DNA of 64,000 nt from Plantago elongata (taxonomy: Eukaryota; Streptophyta; Magnoliopsida; Lamiales; Plantaginaceae). Where the stretch lies: positions 1 through 64,000 of the forward strand of contig JAYMSP010000066.1 of assembly GCA_036897095.1 (NCBI GenBank), read 5' to 3'. Shown piece after piece: positions 49,717-60,119 of the stretch. Numbering within the stretch: the first letter of the stretch is position 1; each line of letters starts with the position of its first letter. The notes below the pieces were generated by a model that worked only from the letters and a program-made list of their open reading frames with translations, searched no databases and was not told where the DNA came from. Position numbers and translations under genes: made by a program.

Positions 49717-50460
49717 TTACTTCTCTAGTGACATAAAGCAAGTGGCATAGATAGCAGTGGAAATATAAACCAAAAGAGAAGATCCTACGAACGTAACAAG
49801 TATAACAATGGTATATACTGATTCCCCACCGCAGGATAATACTCCCAGTTTAACCTGAATGAAGAAGACAATGGAAATCATCAGGAAGAAGCAACCCAAT
49901 ACAGATCCAATAGCTGAACTCAACATCCCATATTTCATGCAGAATGAGTCAATGTCTGCTCTATGTGGATCATCAGTATTCAAACTGTTTGATAAGTTGA
50001 TGGCCAGTTTGAGGCTTTGTGCAATGAGGGAGGAGAACAGGAAGAAGCTGAACGCTATGATTTCGAAGACAATGATTCTTCGTACTATTTCAACACTGGC
50101 ATTGCATGATGACCTGTTACCAGCTCCACCAGCTGAAGGTACAGTGAGAGAGAAACCAATGAAAATTGCCATCGTGAAGAGTGAGTTCACGTTCACTATT
50201 CCATCGAGTGCTGTGACATGGACTGCAGTTTTTGACCTGCCGGTGGTTGTGGTGGTAGAGGGTGGTGCGGTGATAGTTACATCCTGTTGGCTCACTGGAA
50301 GCGACTTCGACGACTTTTTCGTTCTGTAAAGAAAACTTTGGCGTTAGTTTGCATTGATGAATTTGCAATCTGTTATGCAGAGTAGTATATGCAATACATA
50401 TAGATACATAAACATAGACATGTGGATAATGAAGAAACAAATGTACCCTTGCATTTCCAT
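49717..50460 (-). CDS. Plant membrane protein with four predicted helices (206 aa)
   Basis: Two exons on the minus strand: a 14-nt first coding exon, 50460-50447 (ATGGAAATGCAAGG, then GTACAT donor), and 50323-49717. Joined they read MEMQGTKKSSKSLPVSQQDV onward, 206 residues. Without the small exon the long frame has only a GTG to begin with, which decides this start. A short serine/threonine-rich N-terminus precedes HVTALDGIVNVNSLFTMAIF. Four hydrophobic segments follow: SLFTMAIFIGFSLTV, IIVFEIIAFSFFLFSSLIAQ, SVLGCFFLMISIVFFIQ and YTIVILVTFVGSSLLVYIST. This pattern fits a plant-specific family of small four-helix proteins with no firm function known to me. The plus-strand frame at 49859-50329 is its shadow. 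A TATA-like TTATATAC lies at about 50532-50539 (minus). Confidence 0.8.
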
Positions 50461-50540
50461 GATTGAAATTGGTGTAGCAGAAAGAAGCAGAATAGTTGTT
50501 TGTTTTCATCATTATAGTTGAGCGAGCCTTGTATATAAGC

Positions 50541-51160
50541 ACTTGGAACTTGAAAGGGAGGAGTAGTAATCGTCTGGTTAAGGATGAAAATGATGGTTTA
50601 CCTTTACATTAAAAACATGGTTTGATAAATCAATGACTTGTATCGATTAAACACTCACAGCACAAGCTATGAGCAGCCTATAGCCAGTTTCAATCTTTTC
50701 TTACCAAATAGTTGTTAATTAAGCACAAGTCGCTGTAAATGATTACTCATCTTTGGGTAAAGGCGATAAGCTTAGGAGTGACAACTGAAGTTTTTGTGAA
50801 TGTTAAGGTTCTAAGATTTCTTCTTCTTTGATATCGATAAGCAAATTTCCTTCCAATAGATCATAGAGGCAAGTCACATTAATTTTAGTTTAGAAGAGTT
50901 AAAATAATATAATAAAATATAAAAATGTTGGAAGCCAAAGTATTAAAAAATGTAAGATTTTCCTAAAAAATAAGAAAGTCAAGAATTTTGTGATCTTTTT
51001 GTGGTTTTTGAGTTTTAGGAGTCTAACTGGCCGAGTTTCATAAAAACCGTCGAGATATACATTTTTCTTTAGAGTTTTAATAGACGAGTCCGTTTTGCAA
51101 GAGACCCTATATTTTAAAGAGTCCTGAAAATCCCCTCCAAATAGTAAAACTAGACAATTA
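50541..51160. other. Upstream spacer of the membrane-protein gene
   Basis: Nothing beyond the TATA-like site near 50535 was recognised. The sequence becomes AT-rich toward 51 kb. Confidence 0.4.
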
Positions 51161-51600
51161 TACCTTTTTTTTGCAACTTAACTTTTGATGATTTTTCACA
51201 GATCGTTGACCCGGATTCGTTAAAAAACGGATCAAGAAAAATTAAACAATATAATGAAAAATTAAACAAAAGTATAAATTTAATATCATGTAATAATTAG
51301 AGAATTCCTTTTATAAACTAGACAATATAATGTAGAATTAGACAATATAGATTACACCGAATGAAATTTATGTACAAGTAATAAACTAAACAAAATCATT
51401 TATAAAACTAGACAATATGTTGTAAAAACTACACAATACATACTAAAAATTAGACGGTTCAAAACAAATGCACTACATAAAGATATAACATGAAAAACTA
51501 GATAAATATTGGTAAAAACTAAAACACATGTTATTTATATAAAAACTATATAACATGTGTTAAAAACTAGGTGGTCTTTCCGGACTCTCTAAAAGTATGG
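51140..51600. repeat. Degenerate array of AAACTAGACAATAT-type units
   Basis: Short phrases such as ACTAGACAATAT, AATTAGACAATATA and AAAAACTACACAATA recur about every 30-60 bp over some 450 bp. The flanks (AGACCCTATATTTTAAAGAG near 51100, GGACTCTCTAAAAGTATGGG near 51580) may be the ends of one element. No coding frame is present. Confidence 0.4.
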
Positions 51601-53100
51601 GGACTTTTATGAGACTTAATATTAATAGATTACTAGTACTAACCCGTGGTGATGCCATAGTATGGTTTACTTTTAATAATTAATAAAAGGATAATGATAA
51701 AATAGATAAATTAATAAAATAAGATAGTCTAAATTAATTACTTGTAAAAATGTGGGTCGTGCGGTGGGTAGTCTTTCTTCATTCAATAATACATCTTTGA
51801 GTTTTTTATGTTAACAATAGAAAGAGTGAAATACGATTCATCATGACGGGTATGTTTTTCATATCCGGGTCTTATCGTACTTGACCTGTTAATTATTTGT
51901 ATAAATACATTTTTTTAATATATTGCATCCTTCAAACACAAAAAAAAGTAAAAAAGTATGCAAAACAATCAATATGAATGGTTCTCAACAACTCCCACAG
52001 TGGTATGCAATTATGCGGTCACCCACCACATATAAAAAAAGAATAGTATTCTATAAACAAAGTTTCACTTGTTATGTTTCTTTCCACCACATTCAACCCG
52101 TTGCGATGATCAATAAGAGAGAGAGAAATATATGACGAAAGAGTAAACGCCCCCTCACCACATACCACGCTCCATTATGGATCAGAAAAATAGATAGAAG
52201 ATTGAAAAAAGTTTCCCCGCCTAGACAATTTCCCCTACTGAGGCACATATACATTTATTTTAATGTACAAACATAATTTCACATGCTACGGTTGTACATA
52301 TATATGTTTAATATTGTAAATGAATAGTTGGTAAACTTTTGATTGTTTTTAGTATATTTGTTCCAATCAAGCTTTACAAATTCTTTTGACCAATGATTGA
52401 ATTGGAGTTCCTACTTGTACAGTTGATAAATAAAGTAAAATTGATCAGACAATACCAATCTTGCTCACTTAAACTACCAGGGTGTCGACCTATAGTACTT
52501 CTTTTCTTCATTTTTTCATGGGGCATTTTTTTTTCCTGTTTTAACATTTACTCATTATTATCCAGAATTCTTCATAAACTCAATCATTATAAGATACACG
52601 AAATAATACCGTTGAATCTTTTTAAATTTATTTGTTGTTAGCATGTTGAGATATTTAATTTTTACTACCCTTATAAATTATATAAAGAATTTTATTTATT
52701 ATAAGATATCTTTGTAAAAATTTAATTTATAATACAACTCATATGTACCATTAACTTACAAATATATAAATTAATTAATGACCTATATGAATTTTTTATA
52801 AATTAATAATATTCTTTTAATTAAGCAAATGCATGTAGTATAGGGTATAATAAAATAAATAATGAATAACACTACCTCTTTACCAATAAAAATAAATAAC
52901 GCTACCTCAAGCATTGTTAAGCTCTTCTGTGTAGCCAATATTATTTGTAGTGGCAACGAATTTAACTATTAAATTAAGTTTTAAGATGAAATTATATCAT
53001 TTTAAAAGTTGAGTTTACCCCCTTTAATTTGAGTTCCAAAGTTTTAAACTTTTAATTATGACTTCCTTAAAAATTTTATTTAACCACCCCTACGTGATTC
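51601..53100. other. AT-rich spacer, nothing recognised
   Basis: The frames at 51923-52135 and 52393-52641 show no domain and sit in ordinary AT-rich sequence. A small repeat (ATAACACTACCTC, ATAACGCTACCTC) stands near 52870-52910. Confidence 0.45.
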
Positions 53101-53700
53101 TCCCTCAAAACTTAGTTGGGGATTCTCTTCCTTTAGAGTTTCAAGTTGTAAGTTTTTTTATTTCTTTAGAGTACTTTACAATGTTGCATGGTTTATCATT
53201 CGAGTAGAGCTTTCGAGTTGTAATTTTTTACACATACAATTAGTTTTTACCTTGAATAGAATTTTCAAATTGAATTTCTTTTAAGAGGGCGTTGGAGTTA
53301 TTCCATATTAGAGTTTATTTTACCCATTAAAATTGTATATTTCTCACTTTTAAAGTTCGTTTACAATTCAAATAATTAAGTTCTCAAGTTCCAATAGTAG
53401 CAATTCGAATTGAATTTTCCAAATAGGAACGCAATGTTCTTATAATTGGCTTTTTTTAATTAAACATAATTTATAAGTTGGAATTATCAAATTCTTACAT
53501 TGTTTCCTAAATAGTGTAATTTGCACTTCTAGTTATGTTTCCAAGTTTGATTTATTGCAAGTCTATAGTTGTCTGCTATTTGAATTAGATTCTCAAGTTA
53601 AAATTGTCACTGACTCACTAGAGTGTTTGAGATGTAATTCTAACTCGTTTTTAATCGAGGTATACTTCGTATCTTAATTATTTGTCTAGTGAGTTTTAAT
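53101..53700. repeat. Degenerate minisatellite of TTTCAAGTTG-type units
   Basis: Variants of GAGTTTTCAAGTTGNAATT (for example AGAGTTTCAAGTTGTAAG, AGAGCTTTCGAGTTGTAAT, AGAATTTTCAAATTGAATT, AGATTCTCAAGTTAAAATT) recur every 50-110 bp. Old tandem amplification is the simplest reading. Confidence 0.45.
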
Positions 53701-54950
53701 CGAGTCGGAATATTACCATTTTTAATCCACCTTCAATTTACAATTCAATTAAATTTCACTCTCTACGATCCTTTTCTCTGACTATATATTTTCATTGTAA
53801 CGACCTTAAACCAATCAAACTATTTCAAAACATCTTACACATATTACTTCACTTTTAGGAATACTATAAGACAACCTAAAACCCGTATAAAGTTTAACTT
53901 TAAAACATTTTCACGACTCAAATGAAATTTAATTACTATTCATATGCTGAAACTCTTTTAAAATTTAGTCAATTAAAGTTGTTAGCCAAACAACGTACAC
54001 TGTTTAAAATTTATTTATTTTCACTTTCACTTTTGAATCAAGGTTTTAACAACACAGTTTTATATTATATATTACAAAGTCTAGGGAAAGAGCGGTTTTT
54101 CCATTAAATATAGAAATTCCGCTTTTTTTTATTTAGAGTATGTGGGTTTTTATTCAGTGTTTGTGGGTTTTTATGTACTATCTTATACTTCCTCCGTCCC
54201 ATCCCATAAACTTGTTGTATTTCTCTCTCTCAACTTGAACCCCGTGAGGTAGGCTTTGGTTGTCCTGGGTCGAGTCGATTTGTTAAAAGGGCGTGGAGCT
54301 GTCAAAAAATATTGCGCTTGCCCATTTTCATTTTTCTCGGAAGAGATCTACTCATTCTTTGTCATCATTTTTTCGATTAATCATCGCCAACTATGAATAC
54401 GAATTAATATTAAACAGTAAATGTAAAATATTTAATTATTTTATATAGTTTAATTGAACATTTATATTTGTCGTTTAAGATTAATTTATAGGTAAAATTG
54501 AAGACGATTGACTGAAAAAGTAAAAATGTGAAATATTATATTTTTATTATTTATTAGGTGTCGCATAGAGTACCCATACACATTGAAAATTTCTCATTTT
54601 TAGAGTTAGTTTGGCTTTCAAATTAACTTTTGTTCATTCAGAATAAATCATTATATGCTCTGTTTAGTACAAAGCGTTTGAAAACTTTGATCATTAGCAA
54701 TGGACGGAACATCATTTTACATGAGAAGCTGAGTTGTGAATGGGGTATACACGCTATACTAATGGGTACACGCTGGCCCTTTTCTATTGCATATTTCTAA
54801 GTTAAGTTGTAGGTGGTTTATTAGACTTAATTTTTTTTCGAGCATCCCTTTTATCCGGATAAAATATAGATTTTTAATGTTTTAAAATAAAATAAAATTA
54901 TATAGTATATAGATAGTTTGAGTCTAGCATAAAGCAATACATTATTTAGG
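53701..54950. other. Spacer with a Stowaway-like end
   Basis: At 54187-54201 the bases TACTTCCTCCGTCCC resemble a Stowaway terminus, but no partner end was found, so it may be a fragment. No gene is supported. Confidence 0.4.
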
Positions 54951-55092
54951 TTGTGTTCTCTTCAACTAAAATTTACTGATCCAGGCTGAATTGAACTGGA
55001 ATAAACTGAACTGAACTGAAGTAAAGTATAAATTATAACTGAGCCGAGCTGAACTGAACTGAACTGATTTTCAGTTGAAGATAAAACATCCT
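54951..55092 (-). mobile_element. TTCAG-rich MITE-like repeat, copy 4 (inverted)
   Basis: Read on the minus strand it has the same layout as copy 3: a CTTCAACTGAAAATCAG end, tandem TTCAG pentamers, a TTATAATTTATAC core, more pentamers, and a second end near 54951 (GTGTTCTCTTCAACTAAA on the plus strand). Confidence 0.55.
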
Positions 55093-55555
55093 TAATCATA
55101 TTTTAAACATATTTTCATATCAATTATGTACATTTTTAATTGCCAGATTTTGTGGGGGATTTGACATTAATATGGACTATTTTAACACAATTATCACATG
55201 AAAAGACATGCCACAAAATGATTTATTACATTCTATTTGATTGTTTGAAATATTTTATTTTATAAAAAATACTAATAGCTGAAAGAAACTTTCTTATTCA
55301 ATTTTTAGTAAATATTCTTTACAATTTTTTTAGAATAAAAATTGATCTTTTAATAATAGGTAGATATCAATTTTTTTTATTTAGATTAATTATGATGATT
55401 TTATTATATGATTATCTAATATGTATCGATTTATCAAACAATTATTGTTTTTAATAATATTCACTTGATAAAAAAGAAAATATAAAATGTACGAATTTAT
55501 AAAATTTAAAATTTATACACTAAAATTATTAAAACAATATAATAAGCCTCAGAGT
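55093..55555. other. AT-rich spacer, nothing recognised
   Basis: Very AT-rich, without a supported gene or bounded repeat. Confidence 0.4.
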
Positions 55556-55559
55556 GGGA

Positions 55560-55770
55560 TATTAAAGTGTCATTTCACTTGTAAAATAGTCATTTCACTT
55601 TTGCGAATTGTTTAACGCTTCTTCTCTATTTTCTAGCAACCACCTACTTTGTAACGCTATTCTCCATGTTAAAGTGTCATTCGACTTGTTAAAGTGTTAT
55701 TTCATTTTTGCAATGTTTAGCGCTTCTTCTCTATTCTCCGGTAACCGGGTACTAAGAAACGATATTTCAG
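55560..55770. repeat. Diverged tandem duplication of about 105-110 bp
   Basis: Two units share TTAAAGTGTCATTTCACTTGT or TTAAAGTGTCATTCGACTTGT at the start and GCGCTTCTTCTCTATTCTCCGG-like ends (AACGCTTCTTCTCTATTTTC and AGCGCTTCTTCTCTATTCTC). Their order is the same, so this is a head-to-tail duplication. Confidence 0.55.
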
Positions 55771-55964
55771 CATTTATGCGCTTACAACCTCACGCCACAC
55801 GCAACATCCCTTCACCCATCTCAGTTGTTCTTTCCACATGAACCGTTGTGTGTGTCACCTTATTAAGTCTATAGAACTTTAGGTGTATTTACGACTCGAT
55901 TAGATTACTCAATTTCATAACCCCTACTATAATGAGAATCGTCCAATTCACTTTGTTCATTTTT

Positions 55965-57230
55965 GCCTGTAGTACAGGTTGCCTCAATTCTACGTCTCTC
56001 TCTATTTTAGAAGTCAGTCGCCATAAACACTGACTATTTGATCTATTTATTCATCAATCATTTTAAAAGGCATCTCTATGTGCCTGAACCTTTCTCTTAA
56101 ATCGATAAAGATATGTTGCATGAATTGCTTTATTAAAATCATAAATATATTTATACTTTTGGTCTAGATCTACTATGTTAAGTTGCCACTTCTAGGTTAA
56201 GTTACAACTGTCCCCTACTAATTTGTGATTCTCTGATGTATTTAAAATATCGTTAATATTTTTATATTTTTTTTCAATTAAATTTCTTAAACACTATTTC
56301 AGGGCTCTACATTGGGCAAGTATCAAGCTCACAGTAATAGTTAAACAAAATTGATGTATGGAGTTTAGGTATTGAGTTAGACATATAGTATAGTGATTAA
56401 TATATGATTTATTTATAAAATCTACGGACATCACGGTTAGTACGGTGTATCATTTCTAGTATACTAATATGCTTTAAAGAAGTATAAATAATATAATATC
56501 ATATAAAAGTATTTGACAGAATCCTAAAGCATAGTATTTTTTCACAAAAAATGTGTGCAATGTATACAACTAATAATTCATATATATTAAATAATAAATT
56601 AGACATGATAAGATATGTACGGCATGTGTTCACATTGTACCAAGGAAATTTCGTAAGTTAGGAACCTTGTATGTTTATCTGGAGTACAGGTTGCCTCGAT
56701 TCTAGGTCTCTCTCTATTTTAGAAGTCAGTCGCCATAAACACTGACTATTTGATCTATTTCTTCATCAATCATTTCAAAATGCATCTTCTATATATCTAA
56801 ACATTTCTCTTAAATTGATAAAGATATGCTGCATGAATTACTTTATTAAAATCATAAATATATTTATACTTCTAGACATAGTTGCCACTTTTAGGTTAAG
56901 TTAATATTGTCCACTACTAATTTGCTATATTTGATGTATTTGAAATATCGTTAACATTTTTATATTGTTTTTTCTTAAGCAGTATTTCAGGTATACTAAT
57001 ATGCTTTAAAGAAGTAGAAATAATATAATATCATATAAAATTATTTGACAGAATCCGTATAGCATAATATTTTTTTTCACAAAAATTGTATACGATGTAT
57101 ACATGCAACTAATAATTCATATATATTATATAATAAATTAGACATAATAACATATATGCAAAATGTGTTCATATTGTAATAAGGAATTTTCGTAAGTTAG
57201 GAATTTTGTATGTTTAGCATAAATAAGTTA
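55965..57230. repeat. Segmental tandem duplication, units of about 715 and 540 bp
   Basis: Two head-to-tail units. Both begin GTACAGGTTGCCTC and share AGAAGTCAGTCGCCATAAAC. Both end with a block running from TACTAATATGCTTTAAAGAA to TTCGTAAGTTAGGAA. The second unit (about 56690-57230) lacks roughly 170 bp present in the middle of the first (about 56290-56460). Many point differences show that the duplication is old. Confidence 0.75.
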
Positions 57231-57930
57231 TGTTTGAAAAATTAAATTTAAATGATGTTAATTCTACATAATTTTTAACCTTGAGTATAAACGTGGTTGG
57301 AGATAGGGCACTAACTTATTATTACATATTGGATTAAAAGTTTGAACATCGTAAAGTGTAAAAAAATTTATGTTCGAAATATAGTCATGAGTGGTCTCTA
57401 TTTGTAAAGTATAAAAAATATGAAAATTAGTAAAGCTTTAACATTTTTATATTTTATATTTCATTAAATATTATTGAAAATAAAAAAGAAAAAAGGAAAA
57501 AAAGGAATAAAAGATGAGGAGTTTGTAAGAAAAACGTACATGGCCTTCATTTACTCCAAAATGAAGGAATAAATATGGAAAAATCTTACTTATCTTTTAT
57601 AATTTTTAATTTTAGTAGTTGACTAGAAAAATAAAAAATATTGAAAGAAATTCCCAGCTTCATTTTTAGTTTTAGCCCTACACAAATTAATAGGAATAAC
57701 AACTTGTATTTATAATATATAGATGTTACGGTTTTGATTTGTTATGATTGAGATTTACAGTTACAGTTTTACGTATATTCGTTTATATTTTAAAAGATAA
57801 TGTAATAGTTTTAATGCGTCGGTATTGTATGTTTCAATTATTGTTTTTACCTTATTTGTTAAATATTTAATTGATAATATGGTGGTTTTAAAAAGTTAGA
57901 TGATAGTTTTAAGTGGTACTTTAATATCAT
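57231..57930. other. AT-rich spacer, nothing recognised
   Basis: The part from 57720 on shows weak TTACGGTTTTGATT-type units and may be the far edge of the next repeat. No gene is supported. Confidence 0.4.
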
Positions 57931-57934
57931 TAAA

Positions 57935-59570
57935 CTAACAGTAAATAAGTTTAAAAGTTGCATGTATACCAATTAAAACATTAATAAACAAGTTTAAAAT
58001 AAGGTACTTGCAACATTCATTTATTACAATATTGTTTATGCAAATACAAATTGAGTTGTTACGATTAAACTTGTTGATGAACTTAAACACTCTGTCGTTT
58101 GTTGCTTTAATACTGCAGTGACACATTTGAGAGACATACCTATCAAACTCGCGATGTTATCATCGATCAATACCTGCTTAAAAGTTAAACCATAACGACT
58201 CATATTAAAACTAGCACAGTCGTGCTAAAAACAATAAAAATAAAGTATGAACACGAAACTCAAGCTAAAAAAGAGTGACATTGATTCTTCAAATTATAAC
58301 AGTGTCTTTTAAGACGATAACAATACTTCTTATAACTATAACAAATAAGGAACATGTAACACGAGCTAAAAATAATAAATCAATTCTTAAATAATAACGA
58401 TGTTTTTAGAAACTATAATAATGATTCTTAAAACTATAGCAAAACATGATAATATGAAACGAGTTACATAAAGTAAACAAAACATGAAAACACAACAAAA
58501 GCTAAAAAATAATAAAATTGATGCTTAAAACAATAATATTGTCTTTTAAAACTATATCAATGATTCTTAACATTATAGTAAGGCAAAAACATGCAACGGA
58601 AGCTATAAACAATAATATTGATGCATAAAATCATAATATAGTCTCTTAAAGCTACAAAAATGCCTCTTAAAATTATAATTGCCAGAAACATGCATGCACC
58701 ACAAGCTAAACATAATAATATTGATGATTAAAACTACAACAGTGACTCTAAAAATATATCAATACATCTTAAAACTATAATAAAGCGGGATTATGCAACA
58801 CAAACTAAAAACTATAAAAATGTTTGTTAAAACAGTAAGGTACGTACGGATTTGATTTTCAGGTGTAAACATATTGTCATGAATGATTTTCAGATTTGGT
58901 GAGTAAGCCTCTTCATCATTCTGGATTTGTGAATTTGAACATTATAACTACCGAATCTGAAAGTTTAAAGATCAAATCATGAAAATTGAATCGTAAAAAT
59001 TATGAAACACACACAAGCTAAGGACAATAATATAGATGCATAAAACTAAAACATTGACTCGTAAATATATAACAATGCATCATAAACCTATAACAAATCA
59101 GAAAATGCAACACAAGCTAAAAACTATAAAAATAGTTGTTAAAATTGTAAAGGACGTACGATTTGCTGTTCAGATCTAATATATCTTTAAGATCTTAACA
59201 AATTTTCGTAAATGATTTCAAAATCTGGCGAGCTAGCTTCTTCATCGTTTTGAATTTTGAACTGAACCTAAAAGTTTTAAACATCAAATCATGAAAATTG
59301 AATCACGAATCATGAAACACACACAAAACACCCTTAAAACACACACAAAACTCGGAATATATCGGAAACACACACAAAAACAAAGAGGTTTTTACTAAAT
59401 TGACGTCCATGGAAGCTATTTAGTTGAAATCCGGTGGAAACAATGTGGAAACGATGAAAATCCGACGAGAAAATGATAGAACGGAAGAGAGAAACTCACA
59501 AAACACACACAAACACATTTTACTATGTGTTCTTGTTTTCAAGTTTCAGCATATTTGAGCTCTATATATA
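57935..59570 (-). repeat. Gene-like repeat with TTATAGTTTTAAGA-type intron array, copy 2
   Basis: Minus-strand counterpart of 38478-39780. A TATA box (TATATATAG, about 59562-59570) and a leader are followed by more than 1 kb of the same short unit (as CTTAAAACTATAAC on the plus strand). An acceptor-like TTAAGCAG near 58176 then leads into a terminal stretch reading VLIDDNIASLIGMSLKCVTA, open for about 42 codons. The stretch GATAGG..TCTCTCAA..GTCACT.CAG.ATTAAAGCA aligns with the end of copy 1. The product is not recognised. Confidence 0.5.
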
Positions 59571-60119
59571 GGAAACATGTTCGGTTTGTTTCTCAAAAAA
59601 TCCGCATATCCGGTTCATTTAATCGATTTTTATCATTAAAATCAGATTTTCCTATAGAATAAGAAAGCCTTCCCTTTTACTATACTCATATTGAAAATAT
59701 CATACTCATTTATTCGAGGAATTTTATTCCTCACCAACAGGCGAAATAGAGATAAGATACAATTGCAATTACATTCATGAAGATCGAATAATTCCTTCTT
59801 TCTTTTATCGATATTTCTTTTCTTCCTTCATTCCGAACTTAATATATTAGGTTATCACATAATTTTATATGAAAAGTTAAAATATATTGCCTGTATTAAT
59901 CACCATTTTACTTTCGATTCTTCCTAGACGAATTAACAAACTACTGAATCGCGAATTCACTTTAAATAAATCGCGAAGTCCACGGGACGGAACTCGGCGT
60001 CCTTATCCGACGAATTACGTGACCTATATCCATTCCATCCAATAGATACAAGTGATGATGTTATCCTTTCTTCTTCGTTGAAGCTTGAGTGAGTTCTTAT
60101 TCTCCAATCCCAAACAAAT
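59571..60119. other. Promoter and 5' UTR region of the L11 gene
   Basis: The last 150 bp before 60120 are less AT-rich than the spacer and include GTCCACGGGACGG and TTACGTGAC, a G-box-like core (ACGT). No TATA box is obvious, as is frequent for plastid ribosomal protein genes. Confidence 0.4.

Noticed and set aside
49859-50329. 156-codon open frame on the plus strand
   Set aside because: It is antisense to the four-helix membrane protein, whose exon structure and hydrophobic pattern are convincing; the plus frame has no domain.
54187-54201. Stowaway-like terminus
   Set aside because: No second end or TA-flanked partner was found, so a complete MITE cannot be claimed.
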